The notes beneath the pieces are model-generated. The model saw only the letters and a program-made list of their open reading frames with translations, made no database searches and had not been told where the DNA came from. Of a stretch of 13,730 nt of DNA, positions 7,517 through 13,730 are shown piece after piece. The position numbers and the translations under genes are program-made. The stretch lies in contig JAIRMX010000124.1 of the NCBI GenBank assembly GCA_031258375.1, positions 1 through 13,730 of the forward strand, written 5' to 3'. Positions within the stretch are counted from its first letter, which is position 1. The number at the start of each line of letters is the position of its first letter. The DNA comes from Elusimicrobiota bacterium. GTDB lineage: Bacteria; Elusimicrobiota; Elusimicrobia; Elusimicrobiales; Elusimicrobiaceae.

Positions 7517-7554
7517 CAAAAACGGGTACTCCTCTCAGCGAGAAGTACCCGTTT
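7517..7554 (-). terminator. Intrinsic terminator between mreB and mreC
   Basis: The arms 7520-7530 (AAACGGGTACT) and 7544-7554 (AGTACCCGTTT) form an 11-bp perfect stem. Further pairing inside the loop (7533-7536 with 7540-7543) extends it. Read on the minus strand the stem runs into GTTTTTGATT. It lies 16 bases after the terminal mreB stop (7571) and before the mreC ribosome-binding site. It should end or attenuate the ribosomal-mreB transcript, so mreC and the genes after it depend on read-through or on a promoter not identified here. Confidence 0.8.
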
Positions 7555-7570
7555 ATACAGTATTAAAGCA

Positions 7571-8590
7571 TTATTTCTTAAGTTTGCCTTCCGCCAAAAA
7601 TTCCAGATATTTGCCCGTGCCGAGCGCAACGCAGCAGAGCGGATTTTCCGCTCTGCGAACGGGAATATCCGTTTCTTTATGTATAAGTTCCGTAATACCG
7701 CGCAACAAAGAACCTCCGCCGGCCACAACTAACCCTCGGTCAACTTAATCCGCGGCTAATTCCGGCGGTGTTTATTCAAGAGTATTTTTAACGAGTTCGA
7801 CAATGGCTCTTACGGGATCTAACAACGCCTTGCGTATCTCCTCCGAAGTAACCGTCATAGTGCGCGGCAAACCTTGAGTCTGATCGCGGCCTTTAACTTC
7901 CATAGATTGTTCTTCTTCCAAAGGATATACCGAACCTATATTTATTTTTACGTCTTCAGCGGTTGTTTCGCCGATAATTAAATTATATTTTTTTCTGAAA
8001 TATTGGATAATACAATCGGTAATTTCATCGCCTGCAATATCAATTGATTTTGCAACAACCATACCGCCTAAAGAAATAACCGCGACTTCCGTGGTGCCTC
8101 CGCCGATATCGACTATCATGCTGGCATGCGGTTCGTCTATAGGCAAATTAGCTCCCATAGCCGAGGCCATAGGCTCTTCAATTAAGTGAACTTCTCTGGC
8201 TCCGGCCTGCTTTGCTGCGTCCTCAACCGCGCGGCGTTCTACCCCCGTAATTCCAGAAGGAATACCTATTACTATTCTGGGACGAAGCAGGCTTTTACGA
8301 GTATGAACTTTGCGAATAAAATCGCGTATCATTTCCTGCGTTATATCAAAATCGGCTATAACGCCGTTTTTCATCGGGCGCACCGCCACTATATTTGCGG
8401 GCGTTCTGCCAAGCATTTGCTTGGCCATACTTCCCGTAGCCTTAACTTCGCCGGTATCTTTATCAATTGCGACTACGGACGGTTCGCTGAGCACTATGCC
8501 CTTATCTTTAACATAAATAAGACAATTTGCCGTGCCAAGGTCCATGCCCATATCATTTGAAAAGAGCCCGCCTAAATAATCTATAATCAT
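7571..8590 (-). pseudogene. mreB: MreB, interrupted by two in-frame TAA codons
   Basis: MreB is the actin-like ATPase filament that guides elongasome complexes. Codons 1-272 show the phosphate-1 motif DLGTAN (17-22), the EEP segment (138-140) and the phosphate-2 motif DIGGGT (161-166). Codon 273 is TAA, where relatives have Gln or Lys before TPPEL. Codon 282 is TAA again, after TPPELAAD. The same frame then continues with VDRGLVVAGGGSLLRG, holding the GGG adenosine motif at 291-293, and DIPVRRAENPLCCVALGTGK, to a final TAA at codon 340. The whole is 339 positions long, normal for MreB, with no frameshift. If the stops are real, the product is a 272-residue fragment (7772-8590) lacking the adenosine motif and C-terminal helices. 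The ATG touches the rplQ stop (TAAATG), with GGTGGA upstream. Confidence 0.9.
7745..7774 (-). other. Two in-frame stop codons inside mreB
   Basis: TAA at 7774-7772 (codon 273) and TAA at 7747-7745 (codon 282) are separated by the eight conserved codons for TPPELAAD. Codon 273 could arise from Gln CAA by one C-to-T change, or from Lys AAA by one A-to-T change. Codon 282 could arise from Leu TTA by one change. TAA is the normal stop of neighbouring genes (rodA, mrdA, mreC, rplQ, rpsD), so a reassigned genetic code is not a likely explanation. Confidence 0.9.
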
Positions 8591-8935
8591 TTATTCCACC
8601 AATTTGATAATTGCCATTTCGGCATTATCGCCTTTTCTCATGCCCGCCCTGTAAACGCGCGTATAACCCCCTTCTCTTTTGGCGTATCTTTCGGCGAGAA
8701 CTTCAATGAGTTTTTTATACGCCACTTCGTTTGACACGGCATTTTTAAGCATAAGTTTGTCGCCGGATTTAGCTACCGTAATAAGCCCTTCAACTTCGCG
8801 TCTTACTTCTTTTGCTTTTTGCAAAGTAGTTTTTACTTCTTCATGCAGAACTATGCTCACAGCCATATTAGACAACATAGCTTTTCTATGGGCCGTGGTT
8901 TTTCCTAATTTACGATATCCAGTATTTTTAATCAT
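8591..8935 (-). CDS. rplQ: 50S ribosomal protein L17
   Basis: L17 is a large-subunit protein placed near the exit tunnel. The 114-residue product has the family's opening pattern of R-K-L-G-K-T-x-x-H-R-K-A-M-L-x-N-M (GYRKLGKTTAHRKAMLSNM) and the TTLQKAKEVR segment. The compact bacterial length is normal. It follows rpoA by 7 bases, the classic alpha-operon end, with AGGTG as its ribosome-binding site. Its last codons carry the Shine-Dalgarno sequence for mreB. Confidence 0.97.
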   Translation of the reverse strand: MIKNTGYRKLGKTTAHRKAMLSNMAVSIVLHEEVKTTLQKAKEVRREVEGLITVAKSGDKLMLKNAVSNEVAYKKLIEVLAERYAKREGGYTRVYRAGMRKGDNAEMAIIKLVE

Positions 8936-8942
8936 ATCGCAC

Positions 8943-9905
8943 CTATATTTTCATTCCCAGAGATAAATTCATATTGGACAATTTCGTTTTTACTTCGTCA
9001 AGCGATCTTGCGCCGAAATTTTTAACCAGTTTAAGCTGCGTTTCCGTTCTGGCAACTAAATCGCGCACTGTTTTTATGCCTTCGGATTTTAGACAATTAA
9101 CCGATCTTGAAGAAAGCTCTATGAAATCTACGGACTGGTCAAGAACTTCGTTTAATTTGTCGTCCGTTTGTTGGGAGGGTTGAGATACTGTTTCGGCATT
9201 TTCCGTTTCTTCTTCAATATCCTCTCCTTCTATGGTAAATATATGAAGAGATTTCGATAAAAGAACGGCGGCTTTATGCAAAGCTTTACGCGGCTCCAAA
9301 GTACCGTCCGTGGTAATCTCAAGAATAAGCCTGTCATAGTCCGTTTTCTGCCCCACGCGGGCCGGCTCCACGTCATAATGTACTTTTAAAATAGGCGAGA
9401 AAATCGCGTCAATGGGCATAAAACCGGCAGGTCTTGTCCCTTTAACGGATTCTTCTCCATATCCTTTGCCTTTAGAAATTTCTATTTCTATTCTTATCGA
9501 ACCGCCTGTTTCCAGCGTGCATATGGCGAGATCTTTATTTATAATTTCAACGCCGTCTTTTTCCGTTATGCTTTGCGCCGTTACAATACCCGGCTTTTTA
9601 GCTTCAAGAATAAGATATTCCCTGCTTTTACTTTCCATTTTCACCCTTAATTTCTTGAAATTTAAAAGTATTTGGATGATATCTTGCTTAACGTTCGGTA
9701 TTGTGCCGAACTCATGCGTGGCGCCTTCTACGCGCACGGCAGTTACGGCAGCTCCTTCAAGACCGGCCAGTAAAATCCTGCGAAGAGAATTGCCTACGGT
9801 ATGGCCCAAACCTGACTCATAAGGTTCCGCCGTAAATTTAGCGTAAGAAGAAGTTTCTTGTTCCGCTTTTATATTTTTTGGTAATACTAAATTATCAAAA
9901 GCCAT
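8943..9905 (-). CDS. rpoA: DNA-directed RNA polymerase subunit alpha
   Basis: Alpha dimerises to start assembly of RNA polymerase and contacts UP elements and activators. The 320-residue protein has the N-terminal domain (about 1-230) with the NSLRRILLAGLEGAAVTAVRVEG dimerisation region near 39-61. A flexible acidic and Gln/Ser-rich linker covers about 228-255. The C-terminal DNA-binding domain spans about 258-316, where R267 and N270 align with the E. coli R265 and N268 contacts. A strong GGAGG lies 5 bases before the ATG. Position between rpsD and rplQ is standard. Confidence 0.98.
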   Translation of the reverse strand: MAFDNLVLPKNIKAEQETSSYAKFTAEPYESGLGHTVGNSLRRILLAGLEGAAVTAVRVEGATHEFGTIPNVKQDIIQILLNFKKLRVKMESKSREYLILEAKKPGIVTAQSITEKDGVEIINKDLAICTLETGGSIRIEIEISKGKGYGEESVKGTRPAGFMPIDAIFSPILKVHYDVEPARVGQKTDYDRLILEITTDGTLEPRKALHKAAVLLSKSLHIFTIEGEDIEEETENAETVSQPSQQTDDKLNEVLDQSVDFIELSSRSVNCLKSEGIKTVRDLVARTETQLKLVKNFGARSLDEVKTKLSNMNLSLGMKI

Positions 9906-9917
9906 TTTTCCTCCGAA

Positions 9918-10562
9918 TTATTTAGAATAATGTTCAACTATAAGTTGGTCGTTAACCGGATAGCTGCTTTCGCTTCTGTCCGGCCAACGAAGCAATGTAG
10001 CCGTATTCTTACTCGCGTCAAACTCTAAAAAGCTCGGACGGGTAATGCGTTTTACGGAATCTTCAAGCCCTTGTTTTACTCCGACATTTTCAGCAAGCCT
10101 CGAGTCAAGGGAAACCTTATCGCCGATTTTCAGTTGATAAGACGGAATATTGACCGCTTTATCGTTGACTTTTATATGTCCGTGCAGAACGAGTTGACGG
10201 GCGGTTCTCATTGAAGAAGCAAAACCGACTCTTTTGACTATATTGTCGAGCCTCGTTTCCAGATATTTGAAAAACTGTTCGCCGGTTTGTCCGGTAGCTT
10301 TAGTAGCTTTATGGAATAAATTAGCAAAAGGCACTTCTCCCATACCGGATATAAATCTGGCTTTTTGTTTTTCCTGCAAACGGACTCCGTACTCAGAAAG
10401 TTTAGCTTTCCTTACGCCGCCGATTTTACCGCCTCTTCTGCCGGCGGCTGCTGCGGCAAGTTTATCCATAACGCAATTGCTATAGCATTTAACGCCCTTC
10501 AAAAATAATTTAGAAGATACTTTCCTGCATTTTTTACAACTTGGTCCTGTATATCTTGACAT
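9918..10562 (-). CDS. rpsD: 30S ribosomal protein S4 (zinc-binding form)
   Basis: S4 is a primary 16S rRNA binder that starts assembly of the 30S body and often represses its own operon. The 214-residue protein begins SRYTGPSCKKC and has cysteines at 9, 12, 26 and 30, the zinc-binding C+ type of S4. The last spacing is three residues (CYSNC) where I recall four as usual. The S4 RNA-binding domain lies at about 98-160 (RLDNIVKRVGFASS...HGHIKVN). It starts three bases after rpsK, and its AGGAG site overlaps the rpsK end. Confidence 0.97.
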   Translation of the reverse strand: MSRYTGPSCKKCRKVSSKLFLKGVKCYSNCVMDKLAAAAAGRRGGKIGGVRKAKLSEYGVRLQEKQKARFISGMGEVPFANLFHKATKATGQTGEQFFKYLETRLDNIVKRVGFASSMRTARQLVLHGHIKVNDKAVNIPSYQLKIGDKVSLDSRLAENVGVKQGLEDSVKRITRPSFLEFDASKNTATLLRWPDRSESSYPVNDQLIVEHYSK

Positions 10563-10565
10563 ATT

Positions 10566-11024
10566 TTAAACTCTCCTGGCTTTCGGGGGCCTGCAACCGT
10601 TATGCGGTATGGGCGTTACGTCTTTTATAGATGAGACGGTAAGCCCCGCTTGTTGTAAAGCTCTTATTGCCGTTTCTCTGCCTTGACCGGGTCCGCATAC
10701 TTTAACGGAAACTTCTTTCATCCCGAGCGCGGCGGCTTTTTCGCCCACTTTGCTGCATGTTATCTGCGCGGCAAAAGGAGTACCTTTTTTCGTACCTTTA
10801 AAACCGTGCGAACCGGATGAAGACCAGACAATAGTGCCGCCCTTATCATCGGTGACTGTGACAATTGTGTTATTGAACGAGCAATTGATATGCACTACTC
10901 CGTGGGCGGGAGCTTTGACTGATTTTTTCTTCGTCTTTGCTGTTTCCGTCTTGGAAGAGGCGTCTGCTTTGGCAGCGGGAGCTGCCTCGGCGGATTTGAT
11001 TTCTTTTTTAATTTCTTCTGCCAT
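10566..11024 (-). CDS. rpsK: 30S ribosomal protein S11
   Basis: S11 lies on the 30S platform near the mRNA exit. The conserved domain begins near residue 43 (VVHINCSFNNTIVTVTD) and ends with the diagnostic PHNGCRPPKARRV. Total length is 152 residues against about 129 in E. coli. The extra is an N-terminal tail of about 23 residues rich in Ala, Lys and Glu, probably disordered. The ATG at 11024 has AGGA at normal distance, so the extension looks genuinely translated. Internal starts do not offer a better fit. Confidence 0.97.
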   Translation of the reverse strand: MAEEIKKEIKSAEAAPAAKADASSKTETAKTKKKSVKAPAHGVVHINCSFNNTIVTVTDDKGGTIVWSSSGSHGFKGTKKGTPFAAQITCSKVGEKAAALGMKEVSVKVCGPGQGRETAIRALQQAGLTVSSIKDVTPIPHNGCRPPKARRV

Positions 11025-11046
11025 TTTTATATTCCTGATATTTAAA

Positions 11047-11427
11047 CTACGCCGTCTTAACTTTTGCGCCTACAGTTTTCCTGCGGCCGCGTCTTGTACG
11101 ACTATTGGTTTTTGTTCTTTGTCCGCGCGCGGGTAAATTGCGGCGATGTCTGTTGCCGCGATAAGAGCCCGTTTCGATAAGCCTGTGTATATTTTGGGCA
11201 ACTTCGCGTCTTAATTCGCCTTCAACTTTATATTCTTTCTGCAAAACTGCATTTAGCAAGCCGGCCTGTTGCTCGGTCAAATCTTTTACTCTTGTCGCGG
11301 CGCTTATCTGGCCGGAAAGTTTAGTCAAAATTTCTTTGGCTATCTTAGGGCCGATGCCATAAACATACTGTAAAGCTATGTCTATTCTTTTGTTTTTTGG
11401 TAAATCTATACCTGCAATTCTTGCCAT
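11047..11427 (-). CDS. rpsM: 30S ribosomal protein S13
   Basis: S13 sits in the 30S head and contacts the 50S subunit and P-site tRNA. The 126-residue product starts MARIAGIDLPKNKRIDIAL and contains the helix-hairpin-helix segment YVYGIGPKIAKEIL. It ends in the basic tail with RGNRHRRNLPARGQRTKTN. Its length is normal. AGGAG is present about 11 bases before the ATG, slightly far. It lies between rpmJ and rpsK as in most bacteria. Confidence 0.97.
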   Translation of the reverse strand: MARIAGIDLPKNKRIDIALQYVYGIGPKIAKEILTKLSGQISAATRVKDLTEQQAGLLNAVLQKEYKVEGELRREVAQNIHRLIETGSYRGNRHRRNLPARGQRTKTNSRTRRGRRKTVGAKVKTA

Positions 11428-11448
11428 ATTCTATAAAACTCCTGTTTA

Positions 11449-11562
11449 TCAACCTTGACGTTGCTTATGTTTGGCGACTTTGCACACAACACGCACAACG
11501 CCGTTGCGTTTGACTACCTGACACTTCTGACATATTTTTTTTACACTGGCTCTGACTTTCAT
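11449..11562 (-). CDS. rpmJ: 50S ribosomal protein L36
   Basis: Direct translation of the minus strand from ATG 11562 gives 37 residues: MKVRASVKKICQKCQVVKRN, then GVVRVVCKVAKHKQRQG, then TGA. This is a typical L36 with the zinc ligands C11, C14, C27 and H32. Its ATG touches the infA stop (TAAATG) and its stop lies 21 bases before rpsM, the standard place for rpmJ. The gene is short enough to be missed by length cut-offs. Confidence 0.96.
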   Translation of the reverse strand: MKVRASVKKICQKCQVVKRNGVVRVVCKVAKHKQRQG

Positions 11563-11775
11563 TTATTTCTCCCGGTAAATAATTCTACCTTTGGTTAAAT
11601 CATAAGGAGAAAGCTCAAGTTTGACTTTATCCCCAGGTAATATTCTGATATGAAACATTCTCATTTTTCCAGAGATATGTCCCAAAATCACTTTACCTCC
11701 GGCTATTTCAACTTTAAACATAGCATTCGGCAAAGATTCTAATATTTTACCTTCAATTTCGATCTTATCGCTCAT
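11563..11775 (-). CDS. infA: Translation initiation factor IF-1
   Basis: IF-1 is a single OB-fold protein that blocks the 30S A site during initiation. The 70-residue product has the hallmark LPNAMFKVEI, HISGKMRM and IRILPGDKVKLELSPYDLTKGRI segments. The position between HISGKMRM and IRIL is occupied by FH, where NF, NY or HY are more usual. The ATG at 11775 is the first start in frame after an upstream in-frame TGA. A strong AAAGGAGG lies 20 bases away, with only a weak CAGG close to the start. Confidence 0.96.
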   Translation of the reverse strand: MSDKIEIEGKILESLPNAMFKVEIAGGKVILGHISGKMRMFHIRILPGDKVKLELSPYDLTKGRIIYREK

Positions 11776-11795
11776 ATCGGCCTGGCGGCTTAAGT

Positions 11796-11803
11796 CCTCC
11801 TTT
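11796..11803 (-). promoter_or_regulatory. Strong Shine-Dalgarno sequence far from the infA start
   Basis: On the minus strand AAAGGAGG is an excellent match to the anti-SD, but it ends 20 bases before the infA ATG at 11775. No ATG, GTG or TTG lies at normal spacing after it. It sits in the 64-base gap between map and infA. It may act as a standby or folded site; its use is uncertain. Confidence 0.45.
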
Positions 11804-11839
11804 AACTTTCACTTACCGGCTCAAATTCGACATATGAAT

Positions 11840-12586
11840 TCAAGCGGTAAGTATAATATGCCCTTCTTCTGTTACTGCGACTGTATGTTCAAAATGGGCG
11901 GAAAAGCTGCCGTCTTTTGTAACCACAGTCCAATCGTCGTTTAAAACTTCAACCTTGTCTCCGCCCAGATTGAACATTGGCTCTATAGCAAGCGTCATGC
12001 CCGGTTTTAACACCGGCCCAGTACCTGCCGCGCCAAAGTTAGGTATGCTTGGGTCTTCGTGTAATTCGCGTCCTACGCCGTGACCGCAATAATCCTTGAC
12101 TACTCCAAATTTATACTCCCCGGCGCAAGTTTCCACCGCATGGGAAATATCGAAAAGATGTATCCCCGGTTTTATAAGAGCAATGGCTTTATCCAAAGCT
12201 TTCTTAGTTTGCGCCAAAAGTTTTTGCGTTGCGCTCGAAATCTTTCCCACGGGCAGCGTTAAGGCTGCATCGGCATGAAATCCGTTAAGATATGCACCAA
12301 CGTCTATGCCGATAATATCTCCTTCCTTAAGTATTTCTTTTTTGGAAGGAATCCCATGCACGACAACTTCGTTTATCGACGTACAAATGCTTCCCGGAAA
12401 TCCGCCGTAACCCAAAAAAGACGGAACGGCTCCGGCGGCTCTTATAATCTTTTCGGCAATTTGGTTCAGCTCCCATGTAGATATTCCCGGAAGAGCTTTT
12501 TCCCTCATTGTCTCAAGAACTTCGCAAACTATTTTGCCGGCTACGCGCATTTTTTGTATTTCGGCCTTACTTTTCAATTCTATCAT
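11840..12586 (-). CDS. map: Methionine aminopeptidase, type I
   Basis: This cytosolic metalloenzyme removes the initiator methionine from new proteins. The 248-residue length is that of compact bacterial type Ia enzymes. All expected metal ligands are visible: D95 (IGIDVGA), D106 (FHADAALT), H169 (GHGVGRE), E202 (AIEPM) and E233 (HFEHT). Substrate-side H78 lies in VHGIP. The ATG lies two bases after the adk stop with no clear Shine-Dalgarno sequence, so coupling to adk is probable. The adk-map-infA order is the common spc/alpha-operon arrangement. Confidence 0.97.
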   Translation of the reverse strand: MIELKSKAEIQKMRVAGKIVCEVLETMREKALPGISTWELNQIAEKIIRAAGAVPSFLGYGGFPGSICTSINEVVVHGIPSKKEILKEGDIIGIDVGAYLNGFHADAALTLPVGKISSATQKLLAQTKKALDKAIALIKPGIHLFDISHAVETCAGEYKFGVVKDYCGHGVGRELHEDPSIPNFGAAGTGPVLKPGMTLAIEPMFNLGGDKVEVLNDDWTVVTKDGSFSAHFEHTVAVTEEGHIILTA

Positions 12587-12588
12587 TT

Positions 12589-13221
12589 TTAAAGTTTCAG
12601 CACTTCGGCAATCGAGGACGAAACCTCTTCAATAGTTTTGCCGCCGTCAATTTTTTTTACGCCTATTGTGCTGCCGTAATAAGAGAGCAACGGTTTTGTT
12701 TCTTCTCTAAACACATCAAGGCGGCGTTTTGCGCTTTGCAAAGTGTCATCGGAACGTGTTATTAACTGCCCGCCGCATTTTACGCAAAAATCTTTAAAAT
12801 CTTCGGAGTAAATATTATAAATCGCGCCGCACAATTTACAAACGCGCCTCGACGTAAGTCTTTTCAAAACTTCCTCTTCGGGCAATTCTATAAGAACTAC
12901 TTCGTCTATTTTTTTGCCTTGCTCCCTTAAATAATTATCAAGAGATTCCGCCTGTCTCAAAGTTCGCGGAAATCCGTCAAAAACAATATTTTGAGTTTTT
13001 CCGTTTAAATTTTTAATCAGAATTTCCGTAACTATTTCGTCGGAAACTAAACTGCCGTTTTTTATAATCTCGCTTAATCTTTCGCCCAACTCGGATTTTG
13101 AAGCGACTTCTTTGCGTATTAAATCCCCGGTGGAAATATGAACAAAACCATATTTGCCTTCAAGCACCTTGGCCTGCGTGCCTTTACCCGCTCCGGGAAA
13201 TCCAAGTAAAATCACATTCAT
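12589..13221 (-). CDS. adk: Adenylate kinase
   Basis: The enzyme catalyses ATP + AMP = 2 ADP in the cytoplasm. The 210-residue product has the P-loop GFPGAGKGT (7-15), STGDLIR at 30-36 for AMP binding, and FDGFPRT near 80-86. Its long-form LID domain has two CxxC pairs (CKLC and CVKC), so it should bind zinc, as in many Gram-positive and other bacterial enzymes. The ATG at 13221 lies 40 bases after secY. The only GGAG in that gap is about 18 bases from the start, so the initiation site is weak. Confidence 0.97.
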   Translation of the reverse strand: MNVILLGFPGAGKGTQAKVLEGKYGFVHISTGDLIRKEVASKSELGERLSEIIKNGSLVSDEIVTEILIKNLNGKTQNIVFDGFPRTLRQAESLDNYLREQGKKIDEVVLIELPEEEVLKRLTSRRVCKLCGAIYNIYSEDFKDFCVKCGGQLITRSDDTLQSAKRRLDVFREETKPLLSYYGSTIGVKKIDGGKTIEEVSSSIAEVLKL

Positions 13222-13261
13222 CGTCTAATCTCTTAAAAACTCCAAAATTTATATTTGCAAA

Positions 13262-13730
13262 TTACTCTCCGACGTTAAACCAGCGGCCTTTAATCCCGCG
13301 GCCTTTCATCAGCGGCGCGTAATTATGTTGAATTAAATGCGCCTGCACCTGTCCTACCGTATCCAAAGCTACGCCGACAACAATTAATAAAGCCGTACCG
13401 CCGAAATAAAACGGCACGTTAAACTTAATTCTAAGAAAATCAGGCAAAACCGCTATTAAAGAAACAAATATCGCGCCGCTCAAAGTAATTCTGTTCATTA
13501 CCCATTCAATATACTTCTGCGTCGGCTCGCCCGGCCTGATACCGGGAATAAAACCGCCCCATTTTTTCATATTCTCCGCCATATCTTTAGGGTTAAAAGT
13601 CATAGAATTATAAAAGTAGCAGAAAAAGATAATAAGCGCTACATACACCGCCATATAAGTAGGATGTCCGCGACCCATCCAGTCCATAATCCACTGCGCT
13701 TTGGGACTATCGGGCATAAACTGGGCAACG
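13262..13730 (-). CDS. secY: Protein translocase subunit SecY (partial, C-terminal part)
   Basis: Only the last 155 or so codons are in the window; the gene continues past the right edge. The translation starts in frame at VAQFMPDSPKAQ and includes SecY landmarks: MTFNPKDMAENMKKWGGFIP, the IRPGEPTQKY cytoplasmic loop, NRITLSGAIF and FYFGGTALLIVVGVALDT. It covers roughly the last three membrane segments. The cytoplasmic tail ends in a basic KGRGIKGRW stretch. SecY forms the channel of the SecYEG translocon, and its position upstream of adk is that of the spc operon. The apparent ATG at 13717 is internal and should not be taken as the start. Confidence 0.96.
   Translation of the reverse strand, partial: VAQFMPDSPKAQWIMDWMGRGHPTYMAVYVALIIFFCYFYNSMTFNPKDMAENMKKWGGFIPGIRPGEPTQKYIEWVMNRITLSGAIFVSLIAVLPDFLRIKFNVPFYFGGTALLIVVGVALDTVGQVQAHLIQHNYAPLMKGRGIKGRWFNVGE

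Noticed and set aside
7496..7519. TTG start for mreC at 7519
   Set aside because: It would put the start next to the terminator stem. ATG 7495 has AAGGA at 8 bases.
7516..7728. 70-codon open frame on the minus strand after mreB
   Set aside because: It runs in another frame over the conserved mreB C-terminus and through the terminator. The protein looks like no family, while the mreB frame reads perfectly.
7571..7774. Frameshift as the cause of the short mreB
   Set aside because: Both halves lie in the same frame relative to ATG 8590, and the number of codons matches normal MreB, so only the two TAA codons interrupt it.
7745..7774. TAA reassigned to an amino acid
   Set aside because: Several neighbouring genes (rodA, mrdA, mreC, rplQ, rpsD, infA, secY) end normally with TAA, and no other gene has internal TAA codons.
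13222..13261. Promoter between secY and adk
   Set aside because: A TATAAA-like element is present in AT-rich sequence, but no acceptable -35 box at proper spacing was found; I could not support it.

Overview
This window looks like a chromosomal segment of a bacterium from the Elusimicrobiota, probably close to Elusimicrobium. Two things suggest this. The first is the lone type IV pilin-like gene, whose N-terminus and Cys-containing tail resemble the multicopy pilin-like proteins of that phylum. The second is the overall character of the ribosomal and cell-shape proteins. This is an inference from remembered sequence; no search was run.

Layout. Positions 1-307 carry no gene and hold a cluster of perfect or near-perfect hairpins (REP- or MITE-like). 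A pilin-like gene follows on the + strand (326-829). A bidirectional terminator (835-861) separates it from everything else, which is one long, tightly packed minus-strand array. Read in its own direction from the right edge, the array is secY (partial), adk, map, infA, rpmJ, rpsM, rpsK, rpsD, rpoA, rplQ, mreB, mreC, mreD, mrdA (PBP2), rodA, a TIGR03936/DUF2344 gene and rng (RNase E/G). The tail of the spc operon and the alpha operon (protein export, translation, RNA polymerase alpha) therefore run directly into the elongasome genes for lateral-wall synthesis, and then into an RNA-processing gene. Many junctions touch or overlap (TAAATG, TAATG, ATGA), which suggests translational coupling. rpmJ is only 37 codons long and easy to miss.

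Most notable observation. mreB has its full normal length (339 sense and stop positions before the terminal TAA) in a single unbroken frame, but it contains two in-frame TAA codons, at codons 273 and 282. The sequence after them still encodes a well conserved MreB C-terminus, including the GGG adenosine-binding motif. A conventional gene caller would report only a 272-residue truncated MreB. The cause could be recent nonsense mutation, assembly error, or expression in two pieces. It matters because mreC, mreD, PBP2 and rodA are all intact immediately downstream. An intrinsic terminator lies just after the true mreB end and before the mreC ribosome-binding site.

Other points of interest are a roughly 75-residue insertion in RodA that appears to add two membrane segments, an Ala instead of Gly before the prepilin cleavage site, a Shine-Dalgarno sequence unusually far from the infA start, and an Ala/Lys-rich N-terminal extension on S11. 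No mobile element with a transposase, CRISPR array, tRNA or rRNA was seen.
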